A DNA stretch of 64,000 nt from Paenibacillus thiaminolyticus. GTDB lineage: Bacteria; Bacillota; Bacilli; Paenibacillales; Paenibacillaceae. How positions within the stretch are numbered: position 1 is the stretch's first letter; each line of letters opens with the position of its first letter. Under the pieces are notes generated by a model that was not told where the DNA came from, did no database searches, and saw only the letters and a list, made by a program, of their open reading frames with translations. The position numbers were made by a program, and so were the translations under genes. This document shows positions 44,801 to 59,800 of this stretch, piece after piece. The stretch covers positions 5,673,501 to 5,737,500 of the forward strand of contig NZ_CP041405.1 of assembly GCF_007066085.1 (NCBI RefSeq). Reading direction: 5' to 3'.

Positions 44801-47800
44801 TTTGAAGCAGCCTGAACGTACTCGCGAGAGGTTCATCTCCAATCCCTTCTCTTCCGGAGAACGGATGTACAGGACAGGTGAGTGGGCTCGTTGGTTGGCG
44901 GATGGGAATATCGAGTATTTGGGCCGCATGGATCACCAAGTGAAGATAAGGGGATACCGAATTGAGCTGGGCGAGATCGAAACTCGGCTTCTCGGGGTGA
45001 AAGGAATTCGGGAAGCAGCCGTTCTCGTTCATCGGGACGAGTACGGAAGCAATGAGCTGTGCGCCTATATCGCAGGTGAACGCGAGTTTTCTTATACCGA
45101 GCTGCGGGAGGCTCTCGGGACGGTCATGCCGGATTATATGATACCTTCATCCTTCGTCCAGCTTGGGCAACTGCCTGTAACGCGGAATGGGAAGGTGGAT
45201 CGCCGGGCGCTGCCGAAGCCGGATGGAGCCAAGGCAGGCAAAGCATATGAGGCGCCGCGAACAAATATGGAAGCCAAGCTCGCGCTGTTGTGGCAGGATG
45301 TGCTGGGTGTCGAGCGCGTAGGCATCCATGACAATTTCTTTGAATTGGGCGGTCATTCTCTGAGGGCGATGACCCTTGCATCGCGCATTCACCAGACGCT
45401 GGATGTGGAAGTTCCATTGCGATTGTTATTCCAGGCTCCTACGGTCGCAGGTCTGGCAGCGGCTCTGGAAGCCGTAGCATGTCAATCGTACGAAGCGCTG
45501 CTGCCTGTGGCAAAGCAGGCGTATTATCCGGTATCCTCTGCTCAAAAACGGCTGTACTTGCTGCAGCAATTGGAGGGGGCGGGACTCAGCTACAATATGC
45601 CGGTGGCGCTGCAGCTCGAAGGAACGCTGGATAAGGTTCGGCTGGAAGACGCGCTGCAGGCGATGATCGAGCGCCATGAGCCGCTGCGCACTTCGTTCAT
45701 GGTCGTGGATGGCGAGCCGGTGCAGCGGGTGGAGGAAGATCCGGCATTGCGCGTGATCTATGAGAAGTCGGAGGAAGCGGACGCCGAGAAGCGAATCCAG
45801 GCATTTCTCCGTCCGTTTGACCTAAGCGAGGCCCCGCTGCTGCGCATGACCGTCGTTCGTCTCGCCGAAGATCGGCACCTGCTGCTGTTCGATATGCATC
45901 ATATTATCTCGGACGGCACGTCAATGAATATTTTTATCGAAGAATTTATGAAGCTGTACGCCGGTGAACCATTAGAGCCGCTGCGGCTGCAGTATAAAGA
46001 TTATGCCGTATGGCAGCGGAATTATACTCAGATGCCTTCGTACCGCGAGCTGGAAGCTTACTGGCGGGAACAGTTTGCAGGCGAATTGCCGGTGCTCACC
46101 CTGCCGGCCGATCATCCGCGCCGGGCCGTGCGCAGCTTTGAAGGCGGCCAAGTGGACTTCGAGCTGGACAGCGAGCTCGCGACGGCAATGCGCGAGTTGG
46201 CCCGAGCGAACGGTGCAACGGTGTACATGGTGCTGCTGGCAGCTTATAGCACGCTGTTGTCGCGTCTTAGCGGGCAGGAGGAGATTATCGTCGGATCGCC
46301 GGTGGCGGGACGGCCGCACGCCGATCTGGAAAGCATGCTCGGGATGTTCGTGAATACGTTGGCGCTGCGCATGTATCCGGCCAGAGACAAAAGCTTCGCG
46401 GCCTATTTGCAGGAAGTGAAGCAGACGGCGATCGGAGCTTTCGAGCACGGGAACTATCCGTTCGAGGAACTGGTGGAACAGGTCGTTCGCCGGCGCGACA
46501 CGAGCCGCAATCCGCTCTTCGATGCGATGCTCGTATTGCAGAACACAGAGCAGGTGGAGCTGGAGCTTTCCGGCCTGCGCTTATCCTCCTATCCGTTCGA
46601 CTACAACGCGGCTAAATTCGACGTGACGCTATCGGTGCGCGAACATGAGGAAGGGATACGCTGCTCGCTCGAATACAGTTCCATGCTGTTTGATCGCGAG
46701 ACGATCGAACGTTGGGCGGATCACTTTACGGAGCTTCTGCGGCAAGTTTCCGCCAATCCGCAGGTAAAGTTGGGAAGCGCCTGCTTGCTGACGGCGGCCG
46801 AACAAGAACAGCTATTGGTCCGGTTCAACGACACGAAGGCGCCGATTCCGGAAGGGGCAAGCATTTCCTCTCTGTTCGAACGGCAGGCGGCGAAGACGCC
46901 GGATCGTCCGGCGGTCGTCTGCGCAGGGCGGGGACTGACCTACCGGGAGCTGGAGGAGCAGGCTAACCGCATCGCCCGATGGCTGCATGCGCACGGCGTG
47001 ACGGAGGAAGAACGCGTAGGCGTGCTGATGAACCGTTCGCCGCAGCTCATCGCCGGGCTGTTGGGGATTTTGAAAGCCGGTGCCGCTTACGTGCCGATTG
47101 ACCCTATGCTGCCTAAAGAGCGCATGGAGGGAATGATTCGGGATTCCGGGATGCAGGTAATGCTGACGGATTCGGCACAGCTTGGGATGGTGACTGGCCT
47201 GCAGGATACATCGCTGCGTCATGTATTGTGCCAGGATGATGCGTTGACGGAAGAACTGGTCGGGTGGACGAATCACGTCGTTGATCAGGCAGGGGGGCAT
47301 GAAGGCAACAAAATAAGCCTCGGTGGGGAAAGCATCTCGTTGTCCTCCGCCGAGGAACTGGCCGAGTATTCTTCTGCGTCTATTGATGTGAATATAAAAC
47401 CATCCGGCAGCGCATACGTCATCTACACCTCTGGAACGACCGGCATGCCGAAAGGGGTCGTCGTGGAGCACCGGAACGCGGTCAATTTCATCTCGGGAAT
47501 GATTCGCGAGCTTCCGTTCGGGACGCATGATTCGATGCTGTGCATTACGACAGTGTCCTTCGATATCTTCGCCGCGGAGAGCTGGGTACCGCTGAGCTGC
47601 GGGATGCAGATCGTCCTCGCAAGCGAGGCGGCGCAGCAGGATCCGGCCGTGCTGGCGGAACTGCTGGCTCAGCACCCGGTTCAGATGGCGCAGCTGACGC
47701 CTTCGCGTCTCATGCTATTGCTTGCGGATGCGCGAAGTGCGGCGCAGTTGCGGAGCCTCACAACGCTGCTGGTCGGCGGGGAAGCCTTCCCTTCCACCCT

Positions 47801-50800
47801 GTATGGGCAGTTGAGGAAATATACGGATGCGGCGCTGTACAACATGTACGGGCCGACGGAAACGACGGTTTGGTCCACATTTGACCGCTTAGAAGGGGAA
47901 GAACAGATCACCATTGGCCGGCCGATGGCGAATACGCAGGCGTACGTGCTGAACGAGGCGCTGCAGCCGCAGCCGATCGGCGTGGCAGGAGAACTGTGCA
48001 TCGGCGGTATGGGAGTCGCCCGCGGATATTGGGCGCGTCCGGAACTGACGGCCGAGAAATTTGTAGACAGCCCGTTTGTTGCCGGGGAGCGGCTGTACCG
48101 AACCGGGGATTTGGCGCGCTGGCTGCCTGACGGCCGGCTGGAGCATCTGGGACGGAGCGACCATCAGGTGAAGATCCGGGGGTACCGGATTGAACTGGGC
48201 GAAATCGAAGCACGGCTGCTGCGCATTCCGGGCGTAAGCGAAGCCGTCGTAACTGCCGTAGAAATGCAAGAGCATGGGCAGGACTTGTGCGCTTATCTAA
48301 CGGGCGAGTATCCGCTCGCGGCAGCCGAGCTGCGCGCCGCCTTGGCCGCATCGCTGCCGTCGTACATGATGCCGGCGCACTACATGCAGCTGGAAAAGCT
48401 TCCGCTGACGCCGAACGGCAAGGTGGATCGCCGTGCGCTGCCGAAGCCGGCGGGAAGCGGAGCGGCAGCAGGATATGTAGTGCCGCGAACGGATGTGGAG
48501 ACGAAGCTGGCGCAGTTGTGGCAGGAGGTGCTGGGCGTTGAACGCGTAGGCATCCATGACGACTTTTTCGAGCTGGGCGGCCATTCCTTGAAGGCGATGA
48601 CGCTCGTATCGAAGATTCATCCGTCGCTCGGGGTAGAACTGCCGTTAAGACAAATATTCCTCTCGCCGACGGTTGAAGGGTTAGCGGCTGCACTGATGAC
48701 GATGGATGGCAGCACGGCGTATCAAGCGTTGGCCCCGGCAGGCGAACGGGCGCATTACCCGTTGTCTTCGGCTCAAAAGCGGCTGTACGTCCTGCAGCAG
48801 TTAGAGGGAGCCGAGCTGAGCTACAACATGCCGGTGGCGCTGCGGCTTGAAGGAAGATTGGATCGGGCACGGCTGGAAGCGGCGCTGCAGGCGCTCATCG
48901 CCCGCCATGAAGCGCTTCGCACTTCCTTTGCCGTCGTGGATGGCGAGCCGGTGCAGCGGGTACAGGACGAGTGGGCCTTCTCTGTGTCCTATGAGGAGGC
49001 TGAGGAAGAGGAGGTCGAGGAGCGCATCCGGGCATTCCTCCGTCCGTTTGACCTCAGCGAGGCGCCGCTGCTGCGAGCAACCGTCGTTCGCTTCGATGAC
49101 ACGAGTCACATGCTGCTGTTCGATATGCACCATATTATTTCGGACGGCACGTCGATCAGCATTTTGGTAGATGAATTTGCGAAGCTGTACGCGGGTGAAG
49201 CGTTGGAGCCGCTGCCGCTGCAGTACAAAGACTATGCGGTATGGCAGCGGGAGCACTACGCCGATAGCCAAGCGTACGAGCAGTTGGAAGCGTACTGGGT
49301 CGAGCAGTTAGCGGGCGAATTGCCGGTGCTGAGCCTGCCGGCCGATCATCCGCGTCCGGCCGTACGCAGCTTCGAGGGCGGCCGGGTGGACGTTGAGCTG
49401 GACGGCGATCTTGCGCACGCTGTACGCGAGCTGGCCCGCATGAGCGGAGCAACGGTGTACATGGTGCTGCTTGCTGCCTACAGCACGCTGCTAGCGCGGC
49501 TTGGGGGGCAAGAAGAAGTCATTGTCGGTTCTCCGGTGGCGGGACGGCCGCATGCAGATCTGGAAGGCATGCTGGGGATGTTCGTGAACACTCTGGCACT
49601 GCGGACGCACCCGTCCGGGGAGAAGAGCTTTGCGGCCTTTTTGCAGGAAGTGAAGCTTACGACGATCGATGCCTTCGAGCATGGAGAGTATCCTTTCGAA
49701 GAACTGGTGGAACGGGTAGTTCGCCAGCGCGACACGAGCCGCAATCCGCTCTTCGATGCGATGCTCGTGCTGCAAAACATGGATCAGGCGGAGCTTGCGC
49801 TTCCCGATCTTCGGTTGACCCCGTATCTTCTGGAGGACACGGTTGCCAAATTTGACTTAACCCTGATCGTATCCGAGCAAGGGGAGGGATTCTCTTGCCG
49901 TTGGGAATATTCGTCGGCATTATTTACGGAAGAGACGATCAGACGCTGGGCGGAACATTTTGCAGAGCTTTTGCGCCATGTAGCGAGACAGCCTGACACG
50001 GCGTTAGGAGCAGTCTCTCTGCTGACAGCGGCGCAGGAGCGCCAATTGATGCAGGAGTTTAATCCGCCTCGGATAGAGCCTGTCGGCAGCAAGACAATAC
50101 TCGAGTTGTTCGAAGAACAAGTGTTGCTGAATCCGAACCGTACGGCAGTCGTGTTCAACAACCGTGACATGAGTTACGCCGAGCTGAATGATCGTGCCAG
50201 CCGTCTAGCTCAGGCACTGAGGCAGCGTGGCGCCGGATCCGAGGATATCGTCGGCGTTCTTGTGACTCGTTCCGCTTGGTTGGTTGTGGCCGTATTGGCG
50301 GTCTGGAAAGCGGGCGCTGCCTATTTGCCGCTGGATGCCGATTATCCAGCCGAACGGATTGCATATATGCTTGAAGAAAGCAGAGCCCGGCTGCTGCTGA
50401 CAGAGCGGGAGTACGGCGAGGAATGGGGAGCGTCCTATGACGTTCTATGTCTGGAAGACGATGACGCTGCCGTTGCGGAAGGTATTTCACTGCAACTGCC
50501 TGAGCCCGGACATTTGGCCTATATTATTTTCACTTCGGGCACGACCGGCAAGCCGAAGGGCGTCATGATCGAGCATGGGCATTTAATAGAACGAATTTTT
50601 GCTTGGAACCAAGCTTATGGTCTGGACTCACAGGAAATCCGGCTGCTGCAGATGGCCAGCTTCTCGTTTGATGTCTTTGTCGAAGATATGGCCCGTACGC
50701 TTCCTTTCGGAGGAACGATGGTCATTTGTCCAAGCGAGCTGCGGCTGCAGCCTGCGGCCATAGCGGGATTGATCCGCACGCATGCGATCACGCTGCTCAA

Positions 50801-53800
50801 CTCGACACCGTCCTTCGTGATGTCCATTATGAAATACATCGATGAGCGGAAGGTAGATATTCCGTCATTGCGGTTGCTGATTTTAGGCGGCGACCGTTGT
50901 CTCCACCCTGATTTCCACTGGCTGCTTGAACGGTTCGGTCACACGATGCGGATTATCAACTGCTACGGTGTAACCGAGGCGACCGTTGACTCTTCCTTCT
51001 ATGAGTGGACAGGGGCCCCGGAACAGTATCCGTTAACGCCGTCGGGGTACGTACCGATCGGAAGACCGTTTCCAAATGTAAGGCTCTATGTCGTGAATCC
51101 GCAATATGGAAATTTGCAGCCGATCGGAGTATATGGAGAGCTGTATATCGGCGGTGCAGGCGTAGGACGCGGGTATATGAACAGACCTCGGCTGTCCGAG
51201 GAGAAATTCATCCCAAGCTTCTTTATGGAAGGGGAACGGCTGTATAAAACCGGGGATCTGGTGCGCTGGCTGCCTGATGGCAGTCTGGAATTTGCCGGCC
51301 GCAATGACCACCAAGTAAAAATTCGAGGATACCGGATCGAATTGGGCGAGATTGAACAGCACCTGACCGAGCTGGAAGGCGTTGCAGATTCGGCAGTCGT
51401 CGCTTGCGAGTTGAAGCAGGGGGATCTCGAATTATGCGCCTATGTGGTTGCGAGCAAAGAAACGGAGATTTCATCACTGCGTAAGGCATTGTCTGCACGG
51501 CTTCCGGGATTTATGGTTCCAGCGTATTTCGTAAGACTAGAAGAGCTTCCGCTGACGCCGAACGGCAAGGTGGACCGCCGGGCGCTGCCGCTGCCTTCGA
51601 AACATGGGATGGCTGAGGGCATTACGGCGCCACGAACCAAAGTCCAGGAGAAGCTGGCGGCTCTGTTCGAGGAGGTGTTAGGCGTCGGGCGCGTAGGCAT
51701 CCACGACAACTTCTTCGAGCTAGGCGGCCATTCCTTGAAGGCGATGACGCTCGTCTCGAAGATTCATCAGGCGCTGGGAGTAGAGCTGCCGCTAAGACAG
51801 CTGTTCCTCTCGCCGACGGTTGAAGGGTTAGCGGCTGAGCTGATAGCGACGGGTGGCAGCGCAGCGTATCAAGCGTTGGCCCCGGCAGGCGAACGGGCGC
51901 ATTATCCGCTATCCTCGGCCCAAAAACGGCTGTACGTATTGCAGCAGTTAGAGGGAGCCGAACTAAGCTACAACATGCCGGTGGCGCTGCGGCTTGAAGG
52001 ACAATTGGATCGTGAGCGGTTGGAAGCAGCTCTGCAAGGGCTCATTGCCCGGCATGAATCGCTGCGCACTTCGTTTGCCGTCGTGGATGGCGAGCCGGTG
52101 CAGATAGTGTCGGATAAGGTTCTATGTGACATGTCGTATAGGGAAGCGCAGGAAGAAGAGGTCGAGGAACTCATCCAGGCATTCCTCCGTCCGTTTGACC
52201 TAAGCGAAGCGCCGCTGCTGCGTACGACCGTCATTCGTCTCGAAGCAACGCGTCACGTGCTGTTGTTCGATATGCACCATATCATCTCAGACGGCACCTC
52301 GATCAGCATTTTGGTAGACGAATTTGCGAAGCTGTACGCGGGCGAAGCGTTGGAGCCGTTGAAGCTGCAGTACAAAGATTATGCGGTATGGCAGCGGGAG
52401 CACTACGCCGATAGCCAAGCGTACGAGCAGTTGGAAGCGTACTGGGTGGAACAGTTAGGTGGCGAATTGCCGGTGCTGAGCCTGCCGGCCGATTATCCGC
52501 GTCCGGTCGTACGCAGCTTCGAGGGCAGCCGGGTGGACGTTGAGCTGGACGGCGATCTTGCGCACGCTGTGCGCGAGCTGGCCCGTACGAGCGGAACTAC
52601 GGTGTACATGGTGCTGCTTGCCGCCTACAGCGCGCTGCTGGCGCGACTTGGGGGACAAAAAGAAGTCGTTGTCGGATCGCCAGTGGCGGGACGGCCGCAT
52701 GCAGATATGGAAGGCATGCTGGGGATGTTCGTCAATACGTTGGCACTGCGGACATACCCGTCCGGAGAGAAGAGCTTCGCGACCTATCTGCAGGAAGTGA
52801 AGCAGACATCGCTCGATGCCTTCGAGCATGGGGACTATCCGTTCGAGGAACTGGTGGAACGGGTGGTGCGGCAGCGCGACACGAGCCGCAATCCGCTCTT
52901 CGATGCGATGCTCGTGCTGCAAAACATGGATCAGGCGGAGCTTGAGCTCCCTGGGCTTCAGCTCACCTCGTATCCGTTCGAATCCAATGTGGCCAAGTTC
53001 GATCTGACGCTGTCGGTGAGTGAACAAGAGAACGGCCTGCGCTGCTCGTGGGAATATGCCGCCATGTTGTTCGAACGATCTACGATCGAACGATGGGCCG
53101 GTCACTTTGCGGAGCTTTTGCGGCAGAGTACCATGAATCCTCAGGTGACACTGGGAAGCGTCGGCTTCCTGACGGCAGCGGAGCAGGAACAATTGCTGAC
53201 GCAGTTCAATGAGTCGCAGCAATTCAATCACGATAACGGAACAGCTGCTGTGTTGTCGCGAGGCATGGACATGACGCTGCACGCGATGTTCGAGGATCAG
53301 GCGGCAAAAACGCCGGAGCGGTTGGCCGTGGAATGCGGCGAAGACGCCCTGACGTACCGGGAGCTGAACGAACGGGCGAATCGGCTGGCCCGAGTCGTGC
53401 GCCGTTATGGAGCAGGTCCCGAAAGCCTTGTTGCCGTGCAGCTCGAACGCTCCGTGAATATGGCTATCGCGCTGCTTGCCGTGTTGAAGGCCGGGGCAGC
53501 CTATCTGCCGATATCGCCGCAGGATCCGGCCGAGCGCGTGCGGTTCCTGCTGGAGAACAGCGGTGCAACCCTGCTGCTGTCCGGAACGGCACAGGAGGCG
53601 GCTTCTTGTCCGGTGCTAGGCTTGGATGATGACCGTATTGAGTTGGAATCGCCGGAAGATCTTCCGAGCTCTGCGAATGGCGACAATTTGGCCTATGTGA
53701 TCTACACCTCCGGGACATCCGGTCAGCCGAAAGGCGTTATGGTGGAGCATGGGAGCATCGTTCATACGCTGCAGTGGAAGGCAGAAACCTACGACTTCGA

Positions 53801-56800
53801 CGGAGGCCGGGTGCTGCATGCCAGCCCGTTCGTGTTCGATGCGTTCATCTCGCACTTCTTCGGCCCTCTCGTTGCGGGCGCGACCGTCGTGATGCTGCGC
53901 GATGAAGACCTAAGCGATCCGGCAGTCATTATTCGTACGCTTGCCGAGCAGAAGATTACCCATGCGCAATTCCCAACCGGTCTGCTCGCGGCACTGCTCG
54001 AAATGCTCGAGCCGGAACAGCTGGCCACCGTACGGAGCGTGGTCACCGGCGGGGAGAAGATCAGCGCGGCGTTGATTGAAAAAATGCTTGTATATAACCA
54101 CATTAAGTTTGTCAGTGAGTATGGGCCGACGGAGAACAGCGTGGTGACGGCTGCTTTGCCGGTCAGCGATCCGCGGCAGTCTCATATGCTCGGCAGAGCC
54201 ATTGGCCAGACGAAAATGTATGTGCTGGAGGCGAATGGACAACTGCAGCCGATCGGGGTACCGGGCGAGCTGTGCATTAGCGGGCCGGGATTGGCTCGCG
54301 GATACCTCAATCAGCCGGAGCTGACGGCGGAGCGGTTCGCTGCCAGTCCGTTTGCGCCCGGCGAGCGCATCTACCGGACAGGGGACTTGGCGCGCTGGCT
54401 GCCGGACGGCAATCTCGAGTATATGGGACGGATGGATGCACAAGTGAAGATTCGAGGCTATCGGATCGAACCGGGCGAGATCGAAGCCGAGCTGCTGCGG
54501 TCGGCTCAAGTAAGCGAAGCCGTCGTGGCCGCGCTGCCGGATGCTTCGGGAAGCATGCAGCTGTGCGCCTATGTTGTCGGCGGCGAACTGGAGCCTTCTG
54601 AGCTGCGCAGCTTGCTGTCCACAACGCTGCCAGCGTATATGGTTCCTTCCTTCTTCGTGAGGCTGGAGCAATTGCCGCTGACCATCAACGGCAAAATTGA
54701 TCCCAAAGCGCTGCCGAAGCCGGATGCAGCCATGGCCCATGTGCCGTATGCCGCCCCTCGCACGTCGGCGGAGCAGGCGCTGGTGACGGTATGGCAGCAG
54801 GTGCTCGGGGTGCCGCGTATCGGCATCCATGACAGCTTCTTCGAATTGGGAGGCGACTCGATCAAGGCGATTCAAGCCGTGTCCCGGCTCATGCAGGCCG
54901 GTTATAAGCTTAACATGAAGGATCTGTTCCGGTATCCGGCTGCGGCCCAACTGAGCGATCATATCGTGCCGGTTAGCCGCATTGCGGAACAGGGAGAGAT
55001 TCAAGGAGCGGTGCCGCTCACGCCGATTCAGCACTGGTTTGCCGAGCGGGATCTGGCCGATGCGCATCACTTCAACCAAGCCGTGATGCTGTACCGGGAG
55101 GAGCGGTTTGACGTGCAGGCGCTGCACCTGGCGATGAAGAAGATCACGGTTCACCATGACGCGCTGCGAATGGTGTTCACGCCTACAGCGGATGGCAGTT
55201 ATGCCGCTTGGAACCGTGCCGTAGATGAAGGAGAATGCTACGGCTTGGAAGTATTCGACTTCCGGCAAGAGTACGAATTGCAGGAAGAGCGGGCAGAGCC
55301 GGCGTGGAGCCGGTCAGTCGAAGCGAAGGCCAGGGAGCTGCAGGCCGGCATCAGCTTAGAGACTGGTCCGCTCGTGAAGCTGGGCTTATTCCAGTGCGGT
55401 GACGGCGATCATTTGCTCATCGTGATTCACCACCTCGTCGTGGATGGCATTTCCTGGCGGATCTTGCTGGAAGACCTCGCCATAGCGTACGAGCAGGCTG
55501 CACAAGGGCAGGACATTCGTCTGCCGTTGAAAACCGACTCGTTCCAACTCTGGTCGCAACAGTTGACTGCTTATGCTTCAAGTCCGGCTATGGAGACGGA
55601 ACGCGACTATTGGAGCCAGATGGCGGGTCGGGAACAAATGCCATTACCGAAGGATAACGATCAAGGCGGAGACGCGGTCGAAAATAGCGCAACGTTGACC
55701 TTGCAATGGTCCCGGCGCGAAACACAGCAGCTGTTAACCGAGGCGAACCGGGCATACGGGACGGAGATTAACGATCTGCTGCTGACCGCATTGGGGATGG
55801 CGATTCAAGAATGGACGGGCAGCGAGCAGGTGGCCGTCCTGCTGGAAGGGCACGGCAGGGAATCCATCCTGCCGGATGTGGACGTCAGCCGGACGGTGGG
55901 CTGGTTCACGAGTGCGTATCCGGTCATGCTGGACATGAAAGCGGATCTGGAGCTGCCGCGGCGCATCAAGCTGGTCAAGGAAACACTAAGAAGCATCCCG
56001 CATAAAGGCGTCGGCTACGGCATTTTACGTTATTTGACCTCATCGAACATTCAAGCAGCCGACCCTGAAATCGCGTTTAACTATTTGGGGCAGTTCGACC
56101 AGGATTTGCAGAACAGCGCTCTTCAGATCTCGCCGCTTTCGTCTGGGGATGCGGCAAGCCGCAGGCAAAAAAGGGCAGCCACGCTCGATTTCAACGGCCT
56201 GATCGCCGAAGGGACGTTAACCCTGAATCTGAGCTATAGCGCCGAGCAGTACCGCAAGAAAACGATGCAGCGGTTGGCCAAGCGGCTGAAGCATCATTTG
56301 CAGGAAGTGATTCGTCACTGTGCGGCAAAAGAAAGTGTGGAGCTGACGCCTAGCGATGTGCTGCAGCAGGGCATGACCATTGAGGAACTGGAAGCGCTGG
56401 TTCAGCGGAATCGGTCTGTGGGGGATGTCGAGAATGTATATGCCCTGACGCCTATGCAGCAGGGGATGCTGTTCCACAGCCGTCTGGATCCTCAGTCGGG
56501 CGCTTACGTGAACCAAATGCTCATTTCGCTGCAGGGAGAACTAGATCCAGCCGCATTGGAACGCAGCTGGAATACGGTCATCCAGCGGCATGCAGTACTG
56601 CGGACGAGCGTCGATAGCGGTTGGCGGAATCAGCCGCTGCAGGTCGTCTATCGCAGCCGTACCTTGAAGATTGCCTATACAGATCTATCGATGAAGAGTG
56701 CGGCAGAGCAGGAGCGGGAACTGGCCTTGCTCAAGGAAGAAGACCGCAAGAGAGGGTTTAGGGTCGAGTCGGACGGCTTGATGCGCGTAACGATCGTGCG

Positions 56801-59800
56801 TACGGGGCCGGACTCGCACCAGCTGTTGTGGAGCTTCCATCATATTCTCATGGATGGATGGTGCCTGCCTCTGGTGGTCAAGGAAGTCCTCGAAGCGTAC
56901 GCGGCCTTGTGCAAGGAAGAGGAGCCGCAATTGCCGCGCGTGAGCGAGTATAGCGAATATATTCGCTGGCTGTCCGAGCAGGACGGGCAAGCGGCCTCGG
57001 AGTATTGGGCAGACATGCTTGCGGGCTTCGAACAAGCAGCAGAGCTTCCAGGACGGCAGCGCCAAGCGCAGGGATATGAAGCGAGGCGCGCGACCTGCTC
57101 GCTGGATCGGAAGTTGACCGAACGGATCAGCCAAGCAGCGCGAGAGCAGGGAGTGACGGTGAATACCTTGCTGCAGACGGCATGGGGACTGCTGCTGCAC
57201 AAATACAGCGGGACGCACGATGCGGTATTCGGCAGCGTGGTGTCCGGCAGACCGGCGGATCTTCCCGGCGTGGAAGGGATGATCGGGCTGTTCATCAATA
57301 CGATTCCGGTACGGGTGAAGAGCGAGGCTGGAGACGCGGTAGCCCGCGTGCTGCAGCAGGTTCAAGAGCAAGCGCTGGCGTCCCAAGCCTATGACTATTA
57401 TCCGCTGCATGAAATCCAGGCTCAAAGCTCAAAAAACCGGGAGCTATTCGATCACATTCTAGTGTTCGAGAATTACCCGGTGGAGGAGCAAACCGGCTCA
57501 ATAGGAGATGCATCCGGGCTGAACATTACCGGAGTTCAAGCGGAAGAGCAAACCAACTATGACTTGAATGTGATGATTTTACCTGGGGAAGAGATGACGC
57601 TTCATTTCGACTACAATGCGCAGGTGTACGAACGAGATGGTATAGAGCGTCTGCAAAGGCATCTGCTGCACATCGTGGAGCAGATTGCAGCGGAATCGAG
57701 CATTCCGGTGCAGGAGTTGGAGCTGCTGACAATGGTCGAGAGAGAGCAACTGCTCGTGCAGTTCAATGATACGCAGGCAGCGATTCCGGAAGAGGCAAGC
57801 ATTCCTTCCCTGTTCGAACGGCAGGCGGCGCAGACGCCGGATCGTCCGGCGGTAGTGTTCGCGGACCAGTGTCTGACCTACCGGGAGCTGGAGGAGCAGG
57901 CCAACCGCATCGCCCAATGGCTGCGGGCGCACGGTGTGTCGGCGGAAGACCGCGTAGGCGTTCTGATGAACCGTTCGCCGCGGCTCATCGCCGGGCTGCT
58001 GGGGATTTTGAAAGCCGGGGCCGCTTATGTGCCGATCGACCCTATTTTGCCTAAAAAGCGTATGGTGGCCATGATCCGAGATTCCGGGATGAAGGTAATG
58101 CTGACGGATTCGGTGCAGCTTGGGATGGTAACAGATCTGCATAAGACATCGCTGCGTCATGTACTGTGCCCGGATGATGCGCTGACGGAAGAACTGGTCG
58201 GACGGACGGGGCAAGTCGACCAGGCAGGAGAGAATGAAGGCAACAAGATAAGCCTCGGTGGGGAAAGGATTTCGTTATCCTTCGCGAAGCAACTAGCCGA
58301 GCACTCATCTGCACCCGTTGGGGTAGAAATAAAACCAACCGGCAGCGCATATGTCATCTACACCTCCGGAACGACTGGCACGCCGAAAGGGGTCGTCGTG
58401 GAGCACGGGAACGCGGTGAATTTCATCTCGGGAATGATTCGCGAGCTTCCGTTCGGGACACATGATTCGATGCTGTGTATCACGACGGTGTCCTTCGATA
58501 TCTTCGCCGCGGAGAGCTGGGTGCCGCTTAGCTGCGGCATGCAGGTCGTCCTCGCAGGCGAGGAAGCGCAGCAGGATGCGGCCGTGCTGGCGGAACTGCT
58601 CGCTCAGCACCCGGTGCAGATGATGCAATTGACGCCATCGCGTCTCATGCTGCTGCTCGGCGATGCACGGAGCGCGGCGCAGCTGCGGAGCATCGAGACG
58701 CTGCTGGTCGGTGGGGAAGCCTTCCCTTCCACGTTGTATGAGCAATTGAGGGAACATACGGATGCGGCGGTGTACAACATGTACGGGCCGACGGAAACGA
58801 CCGTATGGTCCACGTTCGACCGCTTAGAAGGGGAGGAACGAATCAGCATCGGACGTCCGATGGCGAACACGCAGGCGTATGTGCTGAACGAGGTGCTGCA
58901 GCCGCAGCCGATCGGCGTGGCAGGAGAGCTGTGCATCGGCGGTGCGGGAGTCGCCCGCGGATATTGGGCGCGTCCGGAGCTGACGGCCGAGAAATTTGTG
59001 GACAGCCCGTTCGTTCCCGGAGAACGGCTGTACCGAACCGGCGATTTGGCGCGCTGGCTGCCTGACGGGCGGCTGCAGCATCTGGGACGGATCGACCATC
59101 AGGTGAAGATTCGGGGATACCGGATTGAATTGGGCGAAATCGAAGCCAGGCTGCTGCGCATTCCGGGCGTAAGCGAAGCCGTCGTAACTGTCGTAGAAGC
59201 AAAAGATACTAAAGAGAATGCGCAGGAATTGTGCGCTTATGTAACGGGCGGGCATCCGCTTGAAGCAGCCGAGCTGCGCGCCGCCTTGGCCGAATCGCTG
59301 CCGTCATACATGATGCCGTCACACTTCGTGCAGCTGGAGGAGCTTCCGCTGACGCCGAACGGCAAGGTGGATCGCCGGGCACTGCCGAAGCCGGCGGGAA
59401 GCGCTGGAAGCGGAGCGGCAGCGGAATATACAGCGCCGCGAACCGATGTTGAGGCGAAGCTGGCGCAGTTGTGGCAGGAGGTGCTGGGCGTTGAGCGCGT
59501 AGGCATCTACGACAATTTCTTCGAGTTGGGCGGCCATTCCTTAAAGGCGATGACGCTCGTATCGAAGATTCATCAGGCGCTGGAAATAGAGCTGCCGCTA
59601 AGACAGTTGTTCCTCTCGCCGACGGTTGAAGGGTTAGCGGCTGAACTGATGGCGACGGGTGGCAGCGCGGCGTATCAAGCGTTGGCCCCGGCAGGCGAAC
59701 GGATGCATTACCCGTTGTCTTCGGCTCAAAAACGGCTGTACGTTTTGCAGCAGTTAGAGGGAGCCGAGCTAAGCTATAACATGCCGGTGGCGCTGCGGCT

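Noticed and set aside
53910..55268. 452-codon open frame on the minus strand opposite NRPS module 7
   Set aside because: It is an antisense shadow of the high-GC NRPS codons; a similar frame recurs opposite the duplicated module 9, and there is no ribosome binding site or homology.
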